Shown: piece by piece, positions 14,182 to 22,667 of the stretch
How positions within the stretch are numbered: position 1 is the stretch's first letter
Layout: every line of letters starts with the position of its first letter
Assembly: GCA_030152275.1 (NCBI GenBank)
Contig: JASLHF010000014.1
Span: forward strand, 1-34,360
Origin: Acinetobacter sp.
Lineage (GTDB): Bacteria > Pseudomonadota > Gammaproteobacteria > Pseudomonadales > Moraxellaceae
Reading direction: 5' to 3'
Length of the DNA stretch: 34,360 nt
Made by a program: the position numbers and the translations under genes
The notes under the pieces: model-generated
Database searches by the model: none
What the model was told of the DNA's origin: nothing
The model's input: the letters and a program-made list of their open reading frames with translations, nothing else

Positions 14182-15474
14182 ATGTCCGTTTTTCAGCATT
14201 TTTGGCACGCGGCCTTGCATTTTGTTTTCTATTATCCGTTATTCATGTCGTATTTATGGATGATTGGCGCGTTGATCTTTTACTGGAAAGAGCGCAAAGA
14301 TCCGCCGTATCAGCAGCCGCCGGCGCTAAATGAATATCCGAAAGTGGCAGTATTAGTGCCTTGTTTTAATGAAGGCGACAATGCTGAGGAAACTTTAAGC
14401 CATGCACTAGCACTGCAGTATCCGAACTTTGAAGTGATTGCGATTAATGACGGCAGTTCAGACAATACAGCAGAAGTGCTTGATCGTTTGGCGATGCAGC
14501 ATGAAAAACTGCGCGTTGTACATTTGGCGCAAAATCAGGGTAAAGCGATGGGCCTGCAGGCAGGCAGCCTGCTGACAGATGCGGAGTTTTTGATTGGCAT
14601 TGATGGCGATGCGCTTCTTGACCCGCATGCAGCTTCATGGATGGTCCGCCACTTTTTAGAAGACGAAACGGTCGCTGCGGTCACTGGTAATCCACGTATA
14701 CGCACGCGTTCGACATTGATCGGGCGCATACAGGTCGGTGAATTTTCATCAATTGTCGGCATGATCAAACGCGCCCAGCGCAGTTTTGGCCGATTGTTTA
14801 CAGTTTCTGGCGTGATTACGGCATTTCGCAAAAGCGCGGTGCATAGCGTGGGGTATTGGTCGCCAGATATGCTGACAGAAGACATTGATATCACGTGGAA
14901 ATTGCAGCGCGCAGGCTGGGATATCCGTTTTGAACCCAATGCGCTGGTCTGGATTTTGATGCCTGAAACCCTAAAAGGTTTGTGGAAACAGCGCCTGCGC
15001 TGGGCGATGGGCGGCGCGCAAGTGCTGTTGAAAAATGTGGATGTCTTGCTCAATCCAAAACTGAATTTTCTTTGGCCGCTGATGATGGAATTGATTTTGA
15101 CGCTGGTTTGGTCATATCTCATGCTGATTATGGCGGTATTTTGGCTGGTGCACTTTATTGTGCCGATCCCGGGTATTGGCGATGTCAGCTCACCATTTTT
15201 GCCATATGGCACTGGCATGCTGCTGGGAGCAACCTGTCTGCTGCAGTTTGGTATCAGCAAATGGATGGATAGCCGTTATGAACCGGCTTTGGCAAAAAAT
15301 TATTTTTGGATGATTTGGTATCCGTTTGTATTTTGGCTCATCACCATTACGGCGAGTATCGTAGCCTTTCCAAAGGTATTGAAATTAGGCACTGGACAGC
15401 GCGCGCGCTGGGTTAGTCCCGATCGCGGCATACGTATAAACAACCAAATTGAGAATAAACTAAATGAAAAGTAA
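14182..15474 (+). CDS. pgaC: PNAG synthase catalytic subunit PgaC
   Basis: This is an inner-membrane family-2 glycosyltransferase of 430 residues from ATG 14182, chosen over GTG 14176 because AAGGGGAA stands six bases before it. Two hydrophobic stretches at the N-terminus (about residues 10-34) and several at the C-terminus (about 300-400) flank a cytosolic domain with D90 (INDGSSD), D141-G-D143, E234-D235 (EDIDIT) and Q271-R-L-R-W275. These are the residues expected for a processive beta-glycosyltransferase. It polymerises UDP-GlcNAc into poly-beta-1,6-GlcNAc together with PgaD and is activated by c-di-GMP in E. coli. Its end overlaps pgaD by 11 bases. Confidence 0.93.
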   Translation: MSVFQHFWHAALHFVFYYPLFMSYLWMIGALIFYWKERKDPPYQQPPALNEYPKVAVLVPCFNEGDNAEETLSHALALQYPNFEVIAINDGSSDNTAEVLDRLAMQHEKLRVVHLAQNQGKAMGLQAGSLLTDAEFLIGIDGDALLDPHAASWMVRHFLEDETVAAVTGNPRIRTRSTLIGRIQVGEFSSIVGMIKRAQRSFGRLFTVSGVITAFRKSAVHSVGYWSPDMLTEDIDITWKLQRAGWDIRFEPNALVWILMPETLKGLWKQRLRWAMGGAQVLLKNVDVLLNPKLNFLWPLMMELILTLVWSYLMLIMAVFWLVHFIVPIPGIGDVSSPFLPYGTGMLLGATCLLQFGISKWMDSRYEPALAKNYFWMIWYPFVFWLITITASIVAFPKVLKLGTGQRARWVSPDRGIRINNQIENKLNEK

Positions 15475-15877
15475 TGGGTTAATTATTGATTTACGGCGCC
15501 AGCTGCCTTGGCATAAACGCTATGCTTCCAGTACCAGTACGGCCATGATGTGGGCGGTTTGGCTATTGCTGTGGCGTCCGGTGCTGTTGGTTGCCGGTTT
15601 GGTTAGTCTGCAAAAGCATCATTTGCTTCAGCATTTGTTCGGTTCATTTGGCCTGGGACTCGAACATGGCATCACGGCGCTGATTGCATGTGTGGCTGCA
15701 CTGCTGCTGTGGTCTAATTTTGTACCGGCTAAAAAGGTTAAAAAACCCCAAGTGAAAACCATGACAGATTATGTGCATCACTTTAATCTTCCCGTACAGG
15801 AAGTGGAACAGGGCCGCACCAGCAAAATCAGCACTGTGCATCATGATGAACATGGACGCATAATCCGTATTGATTAA
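15464..15877 (+). CDS. pgaD: PNAG synthase accessory subunit PgaD
   Basis: This 137-residue protein has two hydrophobic membrane segments (about residues 26-47 and 67-85) and a basic, cytosolic C-terminal tail, the pattern of PgaD. It starts inside the end of pgaC, so translation is coupled. In E. coli PgaD binds PgaC and completes the c-di-GMP-responsive synthase. The family is poorly conserved; the call rests on topology, size and position. An intrinsic terminator follows 26 bases after the stop. Confidence 0.82.
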   Translation: MKSNGLIIDLRRQLPWHKRYASSTSTAMMWAVWLLLWRPVLLVAGLVSLQKHHLLQHLFGSFGLGLEHGITALIACVAALLLWSNFVPAKKVKKPQVKTMTDYVHHFNLPVQEVEQGRTSKISTVHHDEHGRIIRID

Positions 15878-15903
15878 ACGAGAAGTCTAAGCGAATCTTC
15901 TTT

Positions 15904-15926
15904 AAGCCCTGTTTACAGGGCTTTTT
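15904..15926 (+). terminator. Intrinsic terminator of pgaBCD
   Basis: An 8-base stem (AAGCCCTG / CAGGGCTT) with a TTTA loop and a run of T follows pgaD directly. Confidence 0.88.
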
Positions 15927-16225
15927 ATTGAGTATTTAAAATCTTTACATGCACATTCAACCTAATGATACATTGAATATACAATTGAATTTGCAATACA
16001 AAAAACGACGGTATTGGCTTAATATTTGTACTTTATGTTTTTAGCTATATTGTGGTTTAACGTTATGAATAATAAGGTTTTAAAGTTATACCTGAATTTG
16101 TTTTAAGAAATAAATATATCAATATTTTATTCAAATTATTGCGCTTGGTTCGGTGCGTTGCCGATTCGAGAAAGGTGATAATAACTTGGTTGCATTAGAG
16201 CTAAAGATCAGAAGGGGTGCTGATT

Positions 16226-16342
16226 ATGCCGCGAAATAATTTAATGCGAAAACCGTTAAGCAAGGTAGGACATGGCGTGCTTATGGTACAAATTTTGCGT
16301 GAGCTAGATAATAATAATCAAGCTGGTGAATTTAAACTTTGA
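16226..16342 (+). CDS. Small ORF, 38 codons, unknown
   Basis: ATG with AAGGGG nine bases upstream opens a short basic peptide (MPRNNLMRKPLSKVGHGVLM at its start). The good ribosome site supports translation, but the peptide matches no family I know and the surroundings look decayed. Either a small protein or the front end of a dead gene. Confidence 0.25.
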   Translation: MPRNNLMRKPLSKVGHGVLMVQILRELDNNNQAGEFKL

Positions 16343-16442
16343 ATAAGCTTGGCTTAATTAACATTGAGTCATTTGGATCTGATCAAGACGAATTAAGACC
16401 GTGCCAGTAATATATTTTGTAGTGTAGCGACTGTAAAATAGC

Positions 16443-16538
16443 ATGGCAGTAAATGTGCATATGAATCAAGGTTTAGCACTTAGTCTAGATGAAGAAAAAA
16501 CTCAGTTGATTGTGAGTTTACAGACAAAAACTCAATGA
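16443..16538 (+). CDS. Small ORF, 31 codons, unknown
   Basis: A short frame (MAVNVHMNQGLALSLDEEKT at its start) ends just upstream of the cyd terminator. No clear ribosome site and no known family; it is one of several coding-like fragments in this gap. Confidence 0.18.
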   Translation: MAVNVHMNQGLALSLDEEKTQLIVSLQTKTQ

Positions 16539-16601
16539 AGTTAACTGTATCAAGTCTTGCCGGATATGCAGTTTTTTGCGCTGTGTAAGATGAAAAAGAA
16601 C

Positions 16602-16635
16602 AATAAAAAAGCCCTCAATTGAGGGCTTTTTTATT
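16602..16635. terminator. Bidirectional terminator after ybgE
   Basis: A perfect 34-bp palindrome (15-base arms around AATT) has a GC-rich core GCCCTC/GAGGGC and T runs on both strands. It ends the cyd operon and anything arriving from the left. It overlaps the first base of the ybgE stop codon. Confidence 0.88.
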
Positions 16636-16931
16636 TAGGCTAGGAACCATGTGTAATAGCCCCAAAGCATGAGAGGCCATGCAATAAAGGGGCTAAACAG
16701 CCATTTCCAAAGCCAGAATTTAGGCACAAAACCGACACCGTGAATAAAACCGCCTGAAATGCCAAGCATGACAAACATCATGGCGCGGTGGCTGTAGTGG
16801 CCGTTAGCATCCAACATGGCTGCTGGATGGATTAATAAAACTGCAGCAAGAGGCAATGCCAACAAAAATGAGATGGCCATTGCCAGCTTATTCGGCTTTT
16901 TTTCCTGAGTTGTCATTGCTGCGTCAGTCAT
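16635..16931 (-). CDS. ybgE: Cyd operon membrane protein YbgE
   Basis: This 98-residue protein has three hydrophobic segments (about residues 15-36, 48-68 and 75-96) and the position of YbgE, the last gene of many cytochrome bd operons. Its role is accessory and not well defined. The ATG lies three bases after the cydX stop, and its ribosome site (GAGGAA) lies within the end of cydX. The bidirectional terminator overlaps its stop. Confidence 0.75.
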   Translation of the reverse strand: MTDAAMTTQEKKPNKLAMAISFLLALPLAAVLLIHPAAMLDANGHYSHRAMMFVMLGISGGFIHGVGFVPKFWLWKWLFSPFIAWPLMLWGYYTWFLA

Positions 16932-16934
16932 GTC

Positions 16935-17036
16935 TTATTCCTCATCAAGATCCTGATGGTGTTCGATGTACAGCGCGCTTAGTACGCCTGCAAAGCATGC
17001 CATCAAAATACCGAGAATCCATGCAAAATACCACAT
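16935..17036 (-). CDS. cydX: Cytochrome bd small subunit CydX
   Basis: This 33-residue frame reads MWYFAWILGILMACFAGVLS, then ALYIEHHQDLDEE. The MWYF start and single transmembrane helix, with an acidic tail, are the CydX signature. CydX binds CydA and stabilises the haems of the bd quinol oxidase. It sits 24 bases after cydB and three bases before ybgE, and a ribosome site (AGGAGA) precedes it. Confidence 0.93.
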   Translation of the reverse strand: MWYFAWILGILMACFAGVLSALYIEHHQDLDEE

Positions 17037-17060
17037 AATTTGTTCTCCTGAACATAGCCC

Positions 17061-18206
17061 TTAGTAAAGGCTATGTGAATTCTCTTGGATGTGTTTTTTA
17101 GTAATAACGCCCCACATTTTGTAGTAGCACCAAGTGGTGTAGCACAGAATGAGCGGAACGAAGATGCAAGCTGCAACAGTCATTACAGTTAAAGTATTTT
17201 TGCTTGAAACTGCATCCCACATAGTTAAGCTTGAAACCGCATCAATGCTTGAAGGCATTAAGAATGGGAACAGGGCAAAACCGGCAGTTAAAATTGCGCC
17301 AATAATGCAAAGCGAAGTACCTAAGAAACTTAAGCCTGCTTTGCCTTTGCCAGCAGATGGAATCACAATCAACGCGCCTAGAATTGCAGCAATTGGCGCA
17401 ATCATAGTAATTGGGTAAGCGCTGTAGTTGTTCATCCAGCCTGGGTTTGCATTGGTAATGACTTGTTTTGCAAGCGGGTTGGCAACGCCGTTTGTATCAA
17501 ATGGCTGAACCAGAGTATAGCCTTGGATATTGCCAAAATACAGCCATGCGCCTGCACCAAGAAAACATACAAGGAACACAATACCCATAATTTGAGTTGC
17601 TTTTGCAGAACGTGCGCGCAAGTCGCCATCTGTACGCAGCATGAGCCAAGCGCCGCCGTGAGCAGCCAGCATGGATAAGCTAACTAAACCGCACACCAAA
17701 GCAAACGGGTTCAGCAGTGCGAAGAAGCTGCCGGTATAAGTTGAACGGACAGTTTCATCAAGCTGGAATGGCACGCCAAGGAACATGTTGCCGAATGCAA
17801 CGCCAAAGACCAGTGCAGGTACTGCGCCGCCAATACATAGACCCCAATCCCAAGAATTACGCCATTTGGTATTTTCAAGTTTAGAGCGGTAGTCAAAGCC
17901 AACCGGTCTAAGGAATAGCGCGAACAGAACCAGCAGTAATGCCCAGTACATGCCAGAGAATGCAGTTGCATACACCATTGGCCATGCTGCAAATAGCGCA
18001 CCGCCAGCAGTAATGAACCAAACTTGGTTGCCGTCCCAGTGCGGCGCAATCGTATTGATTGCGGCGCGGCGTTCTTCATCTTTTTTGCCCACAAATGGCA
18101 TGATTGCCATAGAGCCCATATCGAAGCCGTCGGTGAGGGCAAAGCCAATCAGCAGTACGCCAACCAGCACCCACCAGATTATTTTGAGCAGTTCATATTC
18201 GATCAT
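17061..18206 (-). CDS. cydB: Cytochrome bd ubiquinol oxidase subunit II
   Basis: This 381-residue polytopic membrane protein has about eight or nine hydrophobic helices. It begins with the typical CydB N-terminus (WWVLVGVLLIGFALTDGFDM, then G) and a NQVWFITAGGALFAAWP segment. With CydA it forms the bd oxidase that reduces oxygen to water from ubiquinol without pumping protons. Length matches E. coli CydB (379). Its ATG overlaps the cydA stop by four bases (ATGA). Confidence 0.95.
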   Translation of the reverse strand: MIEYELLKIIWWVLVGVLLIGFALTDGFDMGSMAIMPFVGKKDEERRAAINTIAPHWDGNQVWFITAGGALFAAWPMVYATAFSGMYWALLLVLFALFLRPVGFDYRSKLENTKWRNSWDWGLCIGGAVPALVFGVAFGNMFLGVPFQLDETVRSTYTGSFFALLNPFALVCGLVSLSMLAAHGGAWLMLRTDGDLRARSAKATQIMGIVFLVCFLGAGAWLYFGNIQGYTLVQPFDTNGVANPLAKQVITNANPGWMNNYSAYPITMIAPIAAILGALIVIPSAGKGKAGLSFLGTSLCIIGAILTAGFALFPFLMPSSIDAVSSLTMWDAVSSKNTLTVMTVAACIFVPLILCYTTWCYYKMWGVITKKHIQENSHSLY

Positions 18207-19789
18207 GCTTGAGTCTCCTCATTTACCTTTTTCGCTTCGTTCAGTTTTTCAAAATGGTATTTACCAGTGTGAAGTGAACTAGGGCCAAGGCGTGAGAATT
18301 TAATCATTAAGTACATTTCAATGATCAGCAGTACAGTGTAGAAGGCTGCCAGAGCAATGATAGAGCCCCAGATATCGCCAGTGCTGAGTGTCGAAGTTGA
18401 CAGGTGAGTCGGAAGCACTTCACCAATTGTCCATGGCTGACGGCCTGATTCAGCAACATACCAGCCAGTTTGAGCTGCAATCCATGGAAGCGGTAAGCCA
18501 AACAGTGCAAATTTAAGCAGCCAAGGTTTGTTTTCGGCATTGCGTTTTGCAACAGCAAAAGCGGCTAAAACGAACAGAAGCAGCATTAAGAAACCTGAAG
18601 CAACCATTGCACGGAATGCCCAGAACAAGCTTGGTACATGTGGAATAGTATCTTTTGCAGCAGCTTTAATTTGCGCATCGGATGCATCAACTACATTTTC
18701 AGTATATTTTTTAAGAAGTAAGCCATAGCCTAAGTCTTTTTGAGATTCAGCAAAAGCGGCTTTAAGCTCTTCAGACTGATCACCAGCGCGAAGTTTTTCC
18801 AGCTGAGAATACGCCACCATACCGTTACGGATACGCTCTTCATGCTGAACCAGCAGGTCTTTAATCCCTGTGACTTCTTTGTCAGTTGAACGTGTCGCAA
18901 TGATACCCATCACATAAGGAATTTTGATGGCATAGTCAGTGGTCATGGTTTCTTTATTTGGAATACCAAACAGTGTAAACGGTGCAGGAGCTGGGTGAGT
19001 GTCCCATTCAGCTTCAATAGCAGCCAATTTAGTTTTTTGCACGTCGCCAATTTCATAGCCAGATTCATCACCCAGTAAGATTACTGAAAGTGTTGAGGCT
19101 AAACCGAAGATGGCAGCAATAGCGAAAGAGCGGCGGGCAAAAGGCAGATCGCGTTTTTTTAGCATGTAATAGCTTGAAATTGCGAGTACGAATACAGCGC
19201 CTGTCACATAGCCTGCAGACACAGTGTGTACGAATTTAACTTGGGCAACCGGGTTAAAGATCAGCGCGCCAAAGTCAACCAATTCCATACGCATGGTTTC
19301 GTAGTTGAACGCAGAGCCAACCGGATTCTGCATCCATCCGTTTGCGACCAAAATCCAAAGCGCGGACATATTCGAGCCGAGTGCAACCAGCCAAGTCACA
19401 GCCAAATGCTGTACTTTTGACAGGCGATCCCAGCCAAAGAAGAATAAACCGATGAATGTTGATTCAAGGAAGAATGCCATTAAGCCTTCGATGGCCAGCG
19501 GCGCACCGAAAATATCACCCACGTAGTGTGAATAATATGCCCAGTTTGTACCAAACTGGAATTCCATGGTTAAGCCGGTAGTAACCCCTAGCGCGAAGTT
19601 GATACCGAAGAGTTTGCCCCAGAATTTAGTCATGTCTTTGTAAATTTCTTTGCCGGAAATCACATATGTGGTTTCCATAATGGCAAGAAGGAAAGCCATA
19701 CCTAGAGTAAGTGGAACGAATATAAAGTGATACATCGCGGTCATCGCAAATTGGAACCGCGACAAATCGACCACGCTTTCTGAAATCAT
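18203..19789 (-). CDS. cydA: Cytochrome bd ubiquinol oxidase subunit I
   Basis: From ATG 19789 the protein has 528 residues; a TTG at 19792 would add one. AAGGAG eight bases before the ATG decides the start. It carries the N-terminal haem ligand H21 (MYHFIFVPLT), GRQPWTIGEVLPT near the C-terminus and a long Q-loop (about residues 255-380), as in the E. coli type. It holds haems b558, b595 and d and oxidises ubiquinol. The ATG overlaps the cydP stop by one base (TGATG). It belongs to the operon cydP-cydA-cydB-cydX-ybgE. Confidence 0.95.
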   Translation of the reverse strand: MISESVVDLSRFQFAMTAMYHFIFVPLTLGMAFLLAIMETTYVISGKEIYKDMTKFWGKLFGINFALGVTTGLTMEFQFGTNWAYYSHYVGDIFGAPLAIEGLMAFFLESTFIGLFFFGWDRLSKVQHLAVTWLVALGSNMSALWILVANGWMQNPVGSAFNYETMRMELVDFGALIFNPVAQVKFVHTVSAGYVTGAVFVLAISSYYMLKKRDLPFARRSFAIAAIFGLASTLSVILLGDESGYEIGDVQKTKLAAIEAEWDTHPAPAPFTLFGIPNKETMTTDYAIKIPYVMGIIATRSTDKEVTGIKDLLVQHEERIRNGMVAYSQLEKLRAGDQSEELKAAFAESQKDLGYGLLLKKYTENVVDASDAQIKAAAKDTIPHVPSLFWAFRAMVASGFLMLLLFVLAAFAVAKRNAENKPWLLKFALFGLPLPWIAAQTGWYVAESGRQPWTIGEVLPTHLSTSTLSTGDIWGSIIALAAFYTVLLIIEMYLMIKFSRLGPSSLHTGKYHFEKLNEAKKVNEETQA

Positions 19790-19980
19790 CAACGTGTCTC
19801 CTTGATATGGGAAGAGCTGCCGGCTATGCGCTCAGCAACTTGATTGTCAAAATTTTGGGGGATCGTAGGTGCGTCAAACCAGATATGTTTAATCGTCAGT
19901 AAAATAACTACTTTAATTATTAAAATAGCAGTGATTTCTCTAACAGCACGACGGTTAAAATCTTTTGGGACTAAGCTCAT
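19789..19980 (-). CDS. cydP: Putative cytochrome oxidase small subunit CydP
   Basis: This 63-residue single-helix protein (about residues 17-36, AVREITAILIIKVVILLTIK) is followed by a periplasmic-looking tail with AERIAGSS. Such small proteins stand before cydA in beta- and gammaproteobacteria and are annotated as CydP. Start ATG 19980 has AGG nine bases upstream; the frame extends to a TTG at 20007, which is less likely. It is the first gene of the operon. Confidence 0.75.
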   Translation of the reverse strand: MSLVPKDFNRRAVREITAILIIKVVILLTIKHIWFDAPTIPQNFDNQVAERIAGSSSHIKETR

Positions 19981-20362
19981 ATTGATAAGCCTATTTTTTA
20001 AACTCAATATCTATTATTAACAAAAGTTAACGAAAAGGGAATAGGGAAAACAATTAAAATAAAAATATATTGATAAGTTGTTTTAAAACAAATAGATGTT
20101 GGTCTAATATGTTAAAAAATATTCAAAAAACTGCTATTTAAAACCCAAGTAAAACGCTTGTATTTATATAAAATTATTCTGACTAATTTAGTTATATTTC
20201 TTTTGATTGTTAATTATAACCGAACAATTCGGACATTATTTTATCTGACTAAAATAATTGGTTTTAAATATTGTTGTTCGAATTATAAGCTGTAAGCTGC
20301 GTGTGAGGAAGTATGAGCACAATTGTATATTGTTTGTTTTTTGTTCTAAATATGTGTTGGAG
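19981..20362 (-). promoter_or_regulatory. Upstream region of the cyd operon
   Basis: Very AT-rich and without a convincing gene. It holds the FNR-like palindrome at 20078-20091. Promoter boxes of the cyd operon must lie here, but many AT-rich hexamers fit and none stands out. Confidence 0.45.
20078..20091. promoter_or_regulatory. FNR/Anr-like palindrome upstream of cyd
   Basis: TTGTTTTAAAACAA is a perfect 14-base palindrome with the 5-4-5 layout of FNR/Anr boxes (consensus TTGAT-N4-ATCAA), one base off in each half. It lies 98-111 bases before the cydP start. Oxygen control of bd oxidase by FNR or ArcA is known in other bacteria; here it is a guess from the motif. Confidence 0.35.
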
Positions 20363-20396
20363 AAAAAAAAGAACATGCAGGCATGTTCTTTTTTTT
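20363..20396. terminator. Terminator of the porin gene
   Basis: Two 16-base arms (20363-20378, 20381-20396) with an AG centre carry eight A on one side and eight T on the other. It works on both strands. The porin stop lies 19 bases upstream of it on the minus strand. Confidence 0.88.
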
Positions 20397-20414
20397 GGAG
20401 GATGGCAGAGGAAA

Positions 20415-21494
20415 TTAGAAATCGTAACGTAAGCCTAGAGAAAGCGCTGTTGAGTTTTCATCTGCTACACCGCTGATGCCGTTGCCGAAGCTGCGGCCTT
20501 CTTTCCATGGATTCAGTTTAGAGTTTTTGTCGTTCAGTACGGTTGCTAAGTTGCCGTAAACACGCAGCGTGTTGTCCAATTTATGTTCAACACCCACACC
20601 GATCAGGTGTGCATTTGCATCATTCGCATCTACATCACGGTAGAAGTATTCACCGCGAACTAAGGTTTTAGGTGTAATTTTATATTCACCGGCTAAACCG
20701 AACACTTGTGCATCCGGGTTGGCTGCGTCATTATCGTGTTTAGCGATTTGATACATTGCGCCGAGGTTAAATTCTTCTGTAATTTTATACGCACCTGCGA
20801 TACGGAAAGCATCACGGCTTGCACCGCCTGCTGCATTGGCTGCATTATCTTCGTATTTTTCATAGGCAGCAGCTGCGTCGATCGGGCCTGCTTTGTATGT
20901 CAGTGCCAGATCATAAGCTTTGTTATCATCAACACCTTCGCCATTTGCATCTTGAGCAATTTGTGTGCCTGAGTGCATAGACATTGCCGCTAGAACGTTA
21001 AAGCCGCCGCCAAATTTTGGTGATTTATATTCGATGGTATTTTCGTTGCGCTCATCAAACTTTAAGTTGCCAACGCGAGTGACGTTCCGTACATCACCGA
21101 CCATGTCACCAAAGAAGTTTACTGGACCGCGCGCTGCTTTAAACGGGCTGTCAAAACGGCCTACACGCGCTTGACCGTATGTGTTGCTTTTCAAGCCGAC
21201 AAAAGTGTCACGGCTTGCGAAGTTCACACCATTAGAATCTTTGCTGCCAGAAGCGAAGTTAATTTCTTGCTCAATTTGTGCAAAAGCGCTTAAGTCATCA
21301 TTAATTTTTTGATCTACTTTAAAGCCTAAGCGTGAAGAGTTAGATGATAGGCCTACTTCATTATAATCTTTGCCATCATCTAAATAGTCTAAAGAAACGT
21401 GTGCACGGCCATAAATTTTAACATCAGCAGCAGATGCCATTACTGGTGTAAGAATTGTTGCCCCAATCGCTAATGCACATAGTGTTTTTTTCAT
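20415..21494 (-). CDS. General porin (16-stranded gram-negative type)
   Basis: From ATG 21494 (GGAG upstream; the frame itself extends to 21530) the protein is 359 residues. A signal peptide ends at ASAA (about residue 22), then DVKIYGRAHVSLDYL begins the barrel. Segments typical of bacterial porins follow: SSRLGFKVDQKI, FVGLKSNTYGQARVGRFDSP, TIEYKSPKFGGGF. The C-terminus is ALSLGLRYDF, ending in Phe as barrel proteins do. It should form a trimeric diffusion pore in the outer membrane. Single gene with its own terminator; regulation is not visible. Confidence 0.9.
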   Translation of the reverse strand: MKKTLCALAIGATILTPVMASAADVKIYGRAHVSLDYLDDGKDYNEVGLSSNSSRLGFKVDQKINDDLSAFAQIEQEINFASGSKDSNGVNFASRDTFVGLKSNTYGQARVGRFDSPFKAARGPVNFFGDMVGDVRNVTRVGNLKFDERNENTIEYKSPKFGGGFNVLAAMSMHSGTQIAQDANGEGVDDNKAYDLALTYKAGPIDAAAAYEKYEDNAANAAGGASRDAFRIAGAYKITEEFNLGAMYQIAKHDNDAANPDAQVFGLAGEYKITPKTLVRGEYFYRDVDANDANAHLIGVGVEHKLDNTLRVYGNLATVLNDKNSKLNPWKEGRSFGNGISGVADENSTALSLGLRYDF

Positions 21495-21817
21495 TTCCAG
21501 CTCCATAAAAGACTTTTCAGGTCTTATCAATACGTTTTATCAGTAGCTTCGCTAAAAATAATTTCGCTATCTAATGGCGCTAAGTATTCATTACAAATAA
21601 GACAGTTAGATTAAGGAAATATTTCAAAAATATTAAATTTAATCATGGGGTTAATGGAATTATTTCACAATGTTTCCAAGTGAAAACCCTGTTTAAACAG
21701 TTAGTTACAATCTTGCTGATTATGCTTTGAGCAGCTGTTGTCATAAACTTTTAATTTAAAGTATCGGTGTTGTTGGTCTTTGTGCCGACGTGAAAATCAA
21801 GAACAGCAAGCATAAAA
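21495..21817 (-). promoter_or_regulatory. Upstream region of the porin gene
   Basis: About 320 bases without a gene. A TTGAAA on the minus strand near 21629 could be a -35 box, but no -10 at ideal spacing was found. Nothing else stands out. Confidence 0.3.
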
Positions 21818-21839
21818 AAATGGAGCCTAAGCTCCATTT
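21814..21839 (-). terminator. Terminator of the HIT gene
   Basis: On the minus strand a 9-base stem (AAATGGAGC / GCTCCATTT) with a 4-base loop is followed by seven T. It lies 19 bases after the HIT stop. Confidence 0.85.
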
Positions 21840-21858
21840 GATGCATAAATTTTCTAAT

Positions 21859-22281
21859 TTAAAGCTCAGCCAGTGCGGCCTTAATTTGCTCAGCCTGCGC
21901 TTTAATTCGCTCTTGATCGCCCATTTTGGCAGCATGTTTGCCCAGTTCGTGAACTGAAGTCGGGATTAAATGAAAATGCACATGGGGCACAGTTTGTCCG
22001 GCTGCGGGGCCAGAGAGCTGCATTAGCACAATGCCTTCTGCACTCAGCGCCTTTTCAATTGCACGGGCAATCTTCTGTACGATTTGAATCGTATAGGCTG
22101 CCGCTTCAGGCGCAAGATCCAGCAGGCTGACTGCAGGAGTTTTAGGAATGACCAAAGCATGACCATCTGCCTGCGGCATAATATCCATAAATGCAAGGAC
22201 TTGGTCATCTTCATAGACTTTAATTGCTGGAAGTTCACCGCGTAAAATTCTTGCAAAAATGTTTTGATCATCATAAGCCAT
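21859..22281 (-). CDS. HIT-family nucleotide hydrolase
   Basis: The 140-residue protein shows the HIT signature H100-V-H102-F-H104-LIP and the N-terminal pattern NIFARILRGELPAIKVYEDD of the HinT/Hit subfamily. These enzymes hydrolyse nucleoside phosphoramidates or dinucleotides; the middle histidine is the nucleophile. AAGGA lies eight bases before the ATG. It is downstream of the small secreted protein gene (31-base gap) and may share its transcript. Confidence 0.88.
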   Translation of the reverse strand: MAYDDQNIFARILRGELPAIKVYEDDQVLAFMDIMPQADGHALVIPKTPAVSLLDLAPEAAAYTIQIVQKIARAIEKALSAEGIVLMQLSGPAAGQTVPHVHFHLIPTSVHELGKHAAKMGDQERIKAQAEQIKAALAEL

Positions 22282-22312
22282 GGCTATTTTCCTTTCATAT
22301 GCCTGAGTAAAA

Positions 22313-22582
22313 TTATTTGCAGTTCAGTTCTTTTTGACGTTCTTTAATGGCGTCAAGGCGCTGCTGTTCTTTGTCTGAAAACTTAGGCTTGGTGGTAAAG
22401 CAGTTTTCATTGCCAAACTTCGCTTTCGCGTCCGGGTCTTTAAAGCAGAAGCCTTTAGACGCATAGATGACATCATGGTCGTTCTTCAGCTTTTGGCATT
22501 CCTGTTCAGAAGCAAAAGCTGCTGAAGATGCCCCAACGAAAGTTACTGCACTGAACAGAGCGGCAACAATAAATTTGTTCAT
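22313..22582 (-). CDS. Small secreted YARHG-like protein
   Basis: From ATG 22582 (GAGGAAAC upstream; an open extension to 22621 is less likely) the product is 89 residues. A signal peptide ends at AFA (about residue 25), and about 64 mature residues follow with four Cys. The segment VIYASKGFCFKDPDAKAKFG, then NENC, resembles the YARHG domain, which is found in extracellular proteins and has no known activity. The remaining part is charged and helical (SDKEQQRLDAIKERQKELNC). Family assignment is moderate. Confidence 0.6.
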   Translation of the reverse strand: MNKFIVAALFSAVTFVGASSAAFASEQECQKLKNDHDVIYASKGFCFKDPDAKAKFGNENCFTTKPKFSDKEQQRLDAIKERQKELNCK

Positions 22583-22667
22583 GAGAGTTTCCTCAAAGTT
22601 TGTAACAATATGTATTACCACATATTCACAATATTAGGTTTCATTATGATTATTCAATGGCGACTTA

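Larger units (their letters stand above)
15927..16601 (+). other. Stretch with broken coding-like fragments
   Basis: No complete gene is visible in these 675 bases. Four short plus-strand frames look coding-like but are cut by stops and phase changes: one ending KIRRGADYAAK (stop near 16242), a 38-codon frame at 16226, one ending GSDQDELRPCQ (about 16330-16410) and a 31-codon frame at 16443. They may be relics of one inactivated gene or element. I could not recognise any of them. Confidence 0.35.

Noticed and set aside
14535..15260. Long minus-strand open frame opposite pgaC
   Set aside because: It mirrors the real glycosyltransferase frame, has no ribosome site and matches no family; a shadow of GC-rich third positions.
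17950..18282. Plus-strand frame over the cydB/cydA junction
   Set aside because: Antisense to two certain genes with low-complexity, shadow-like composition.
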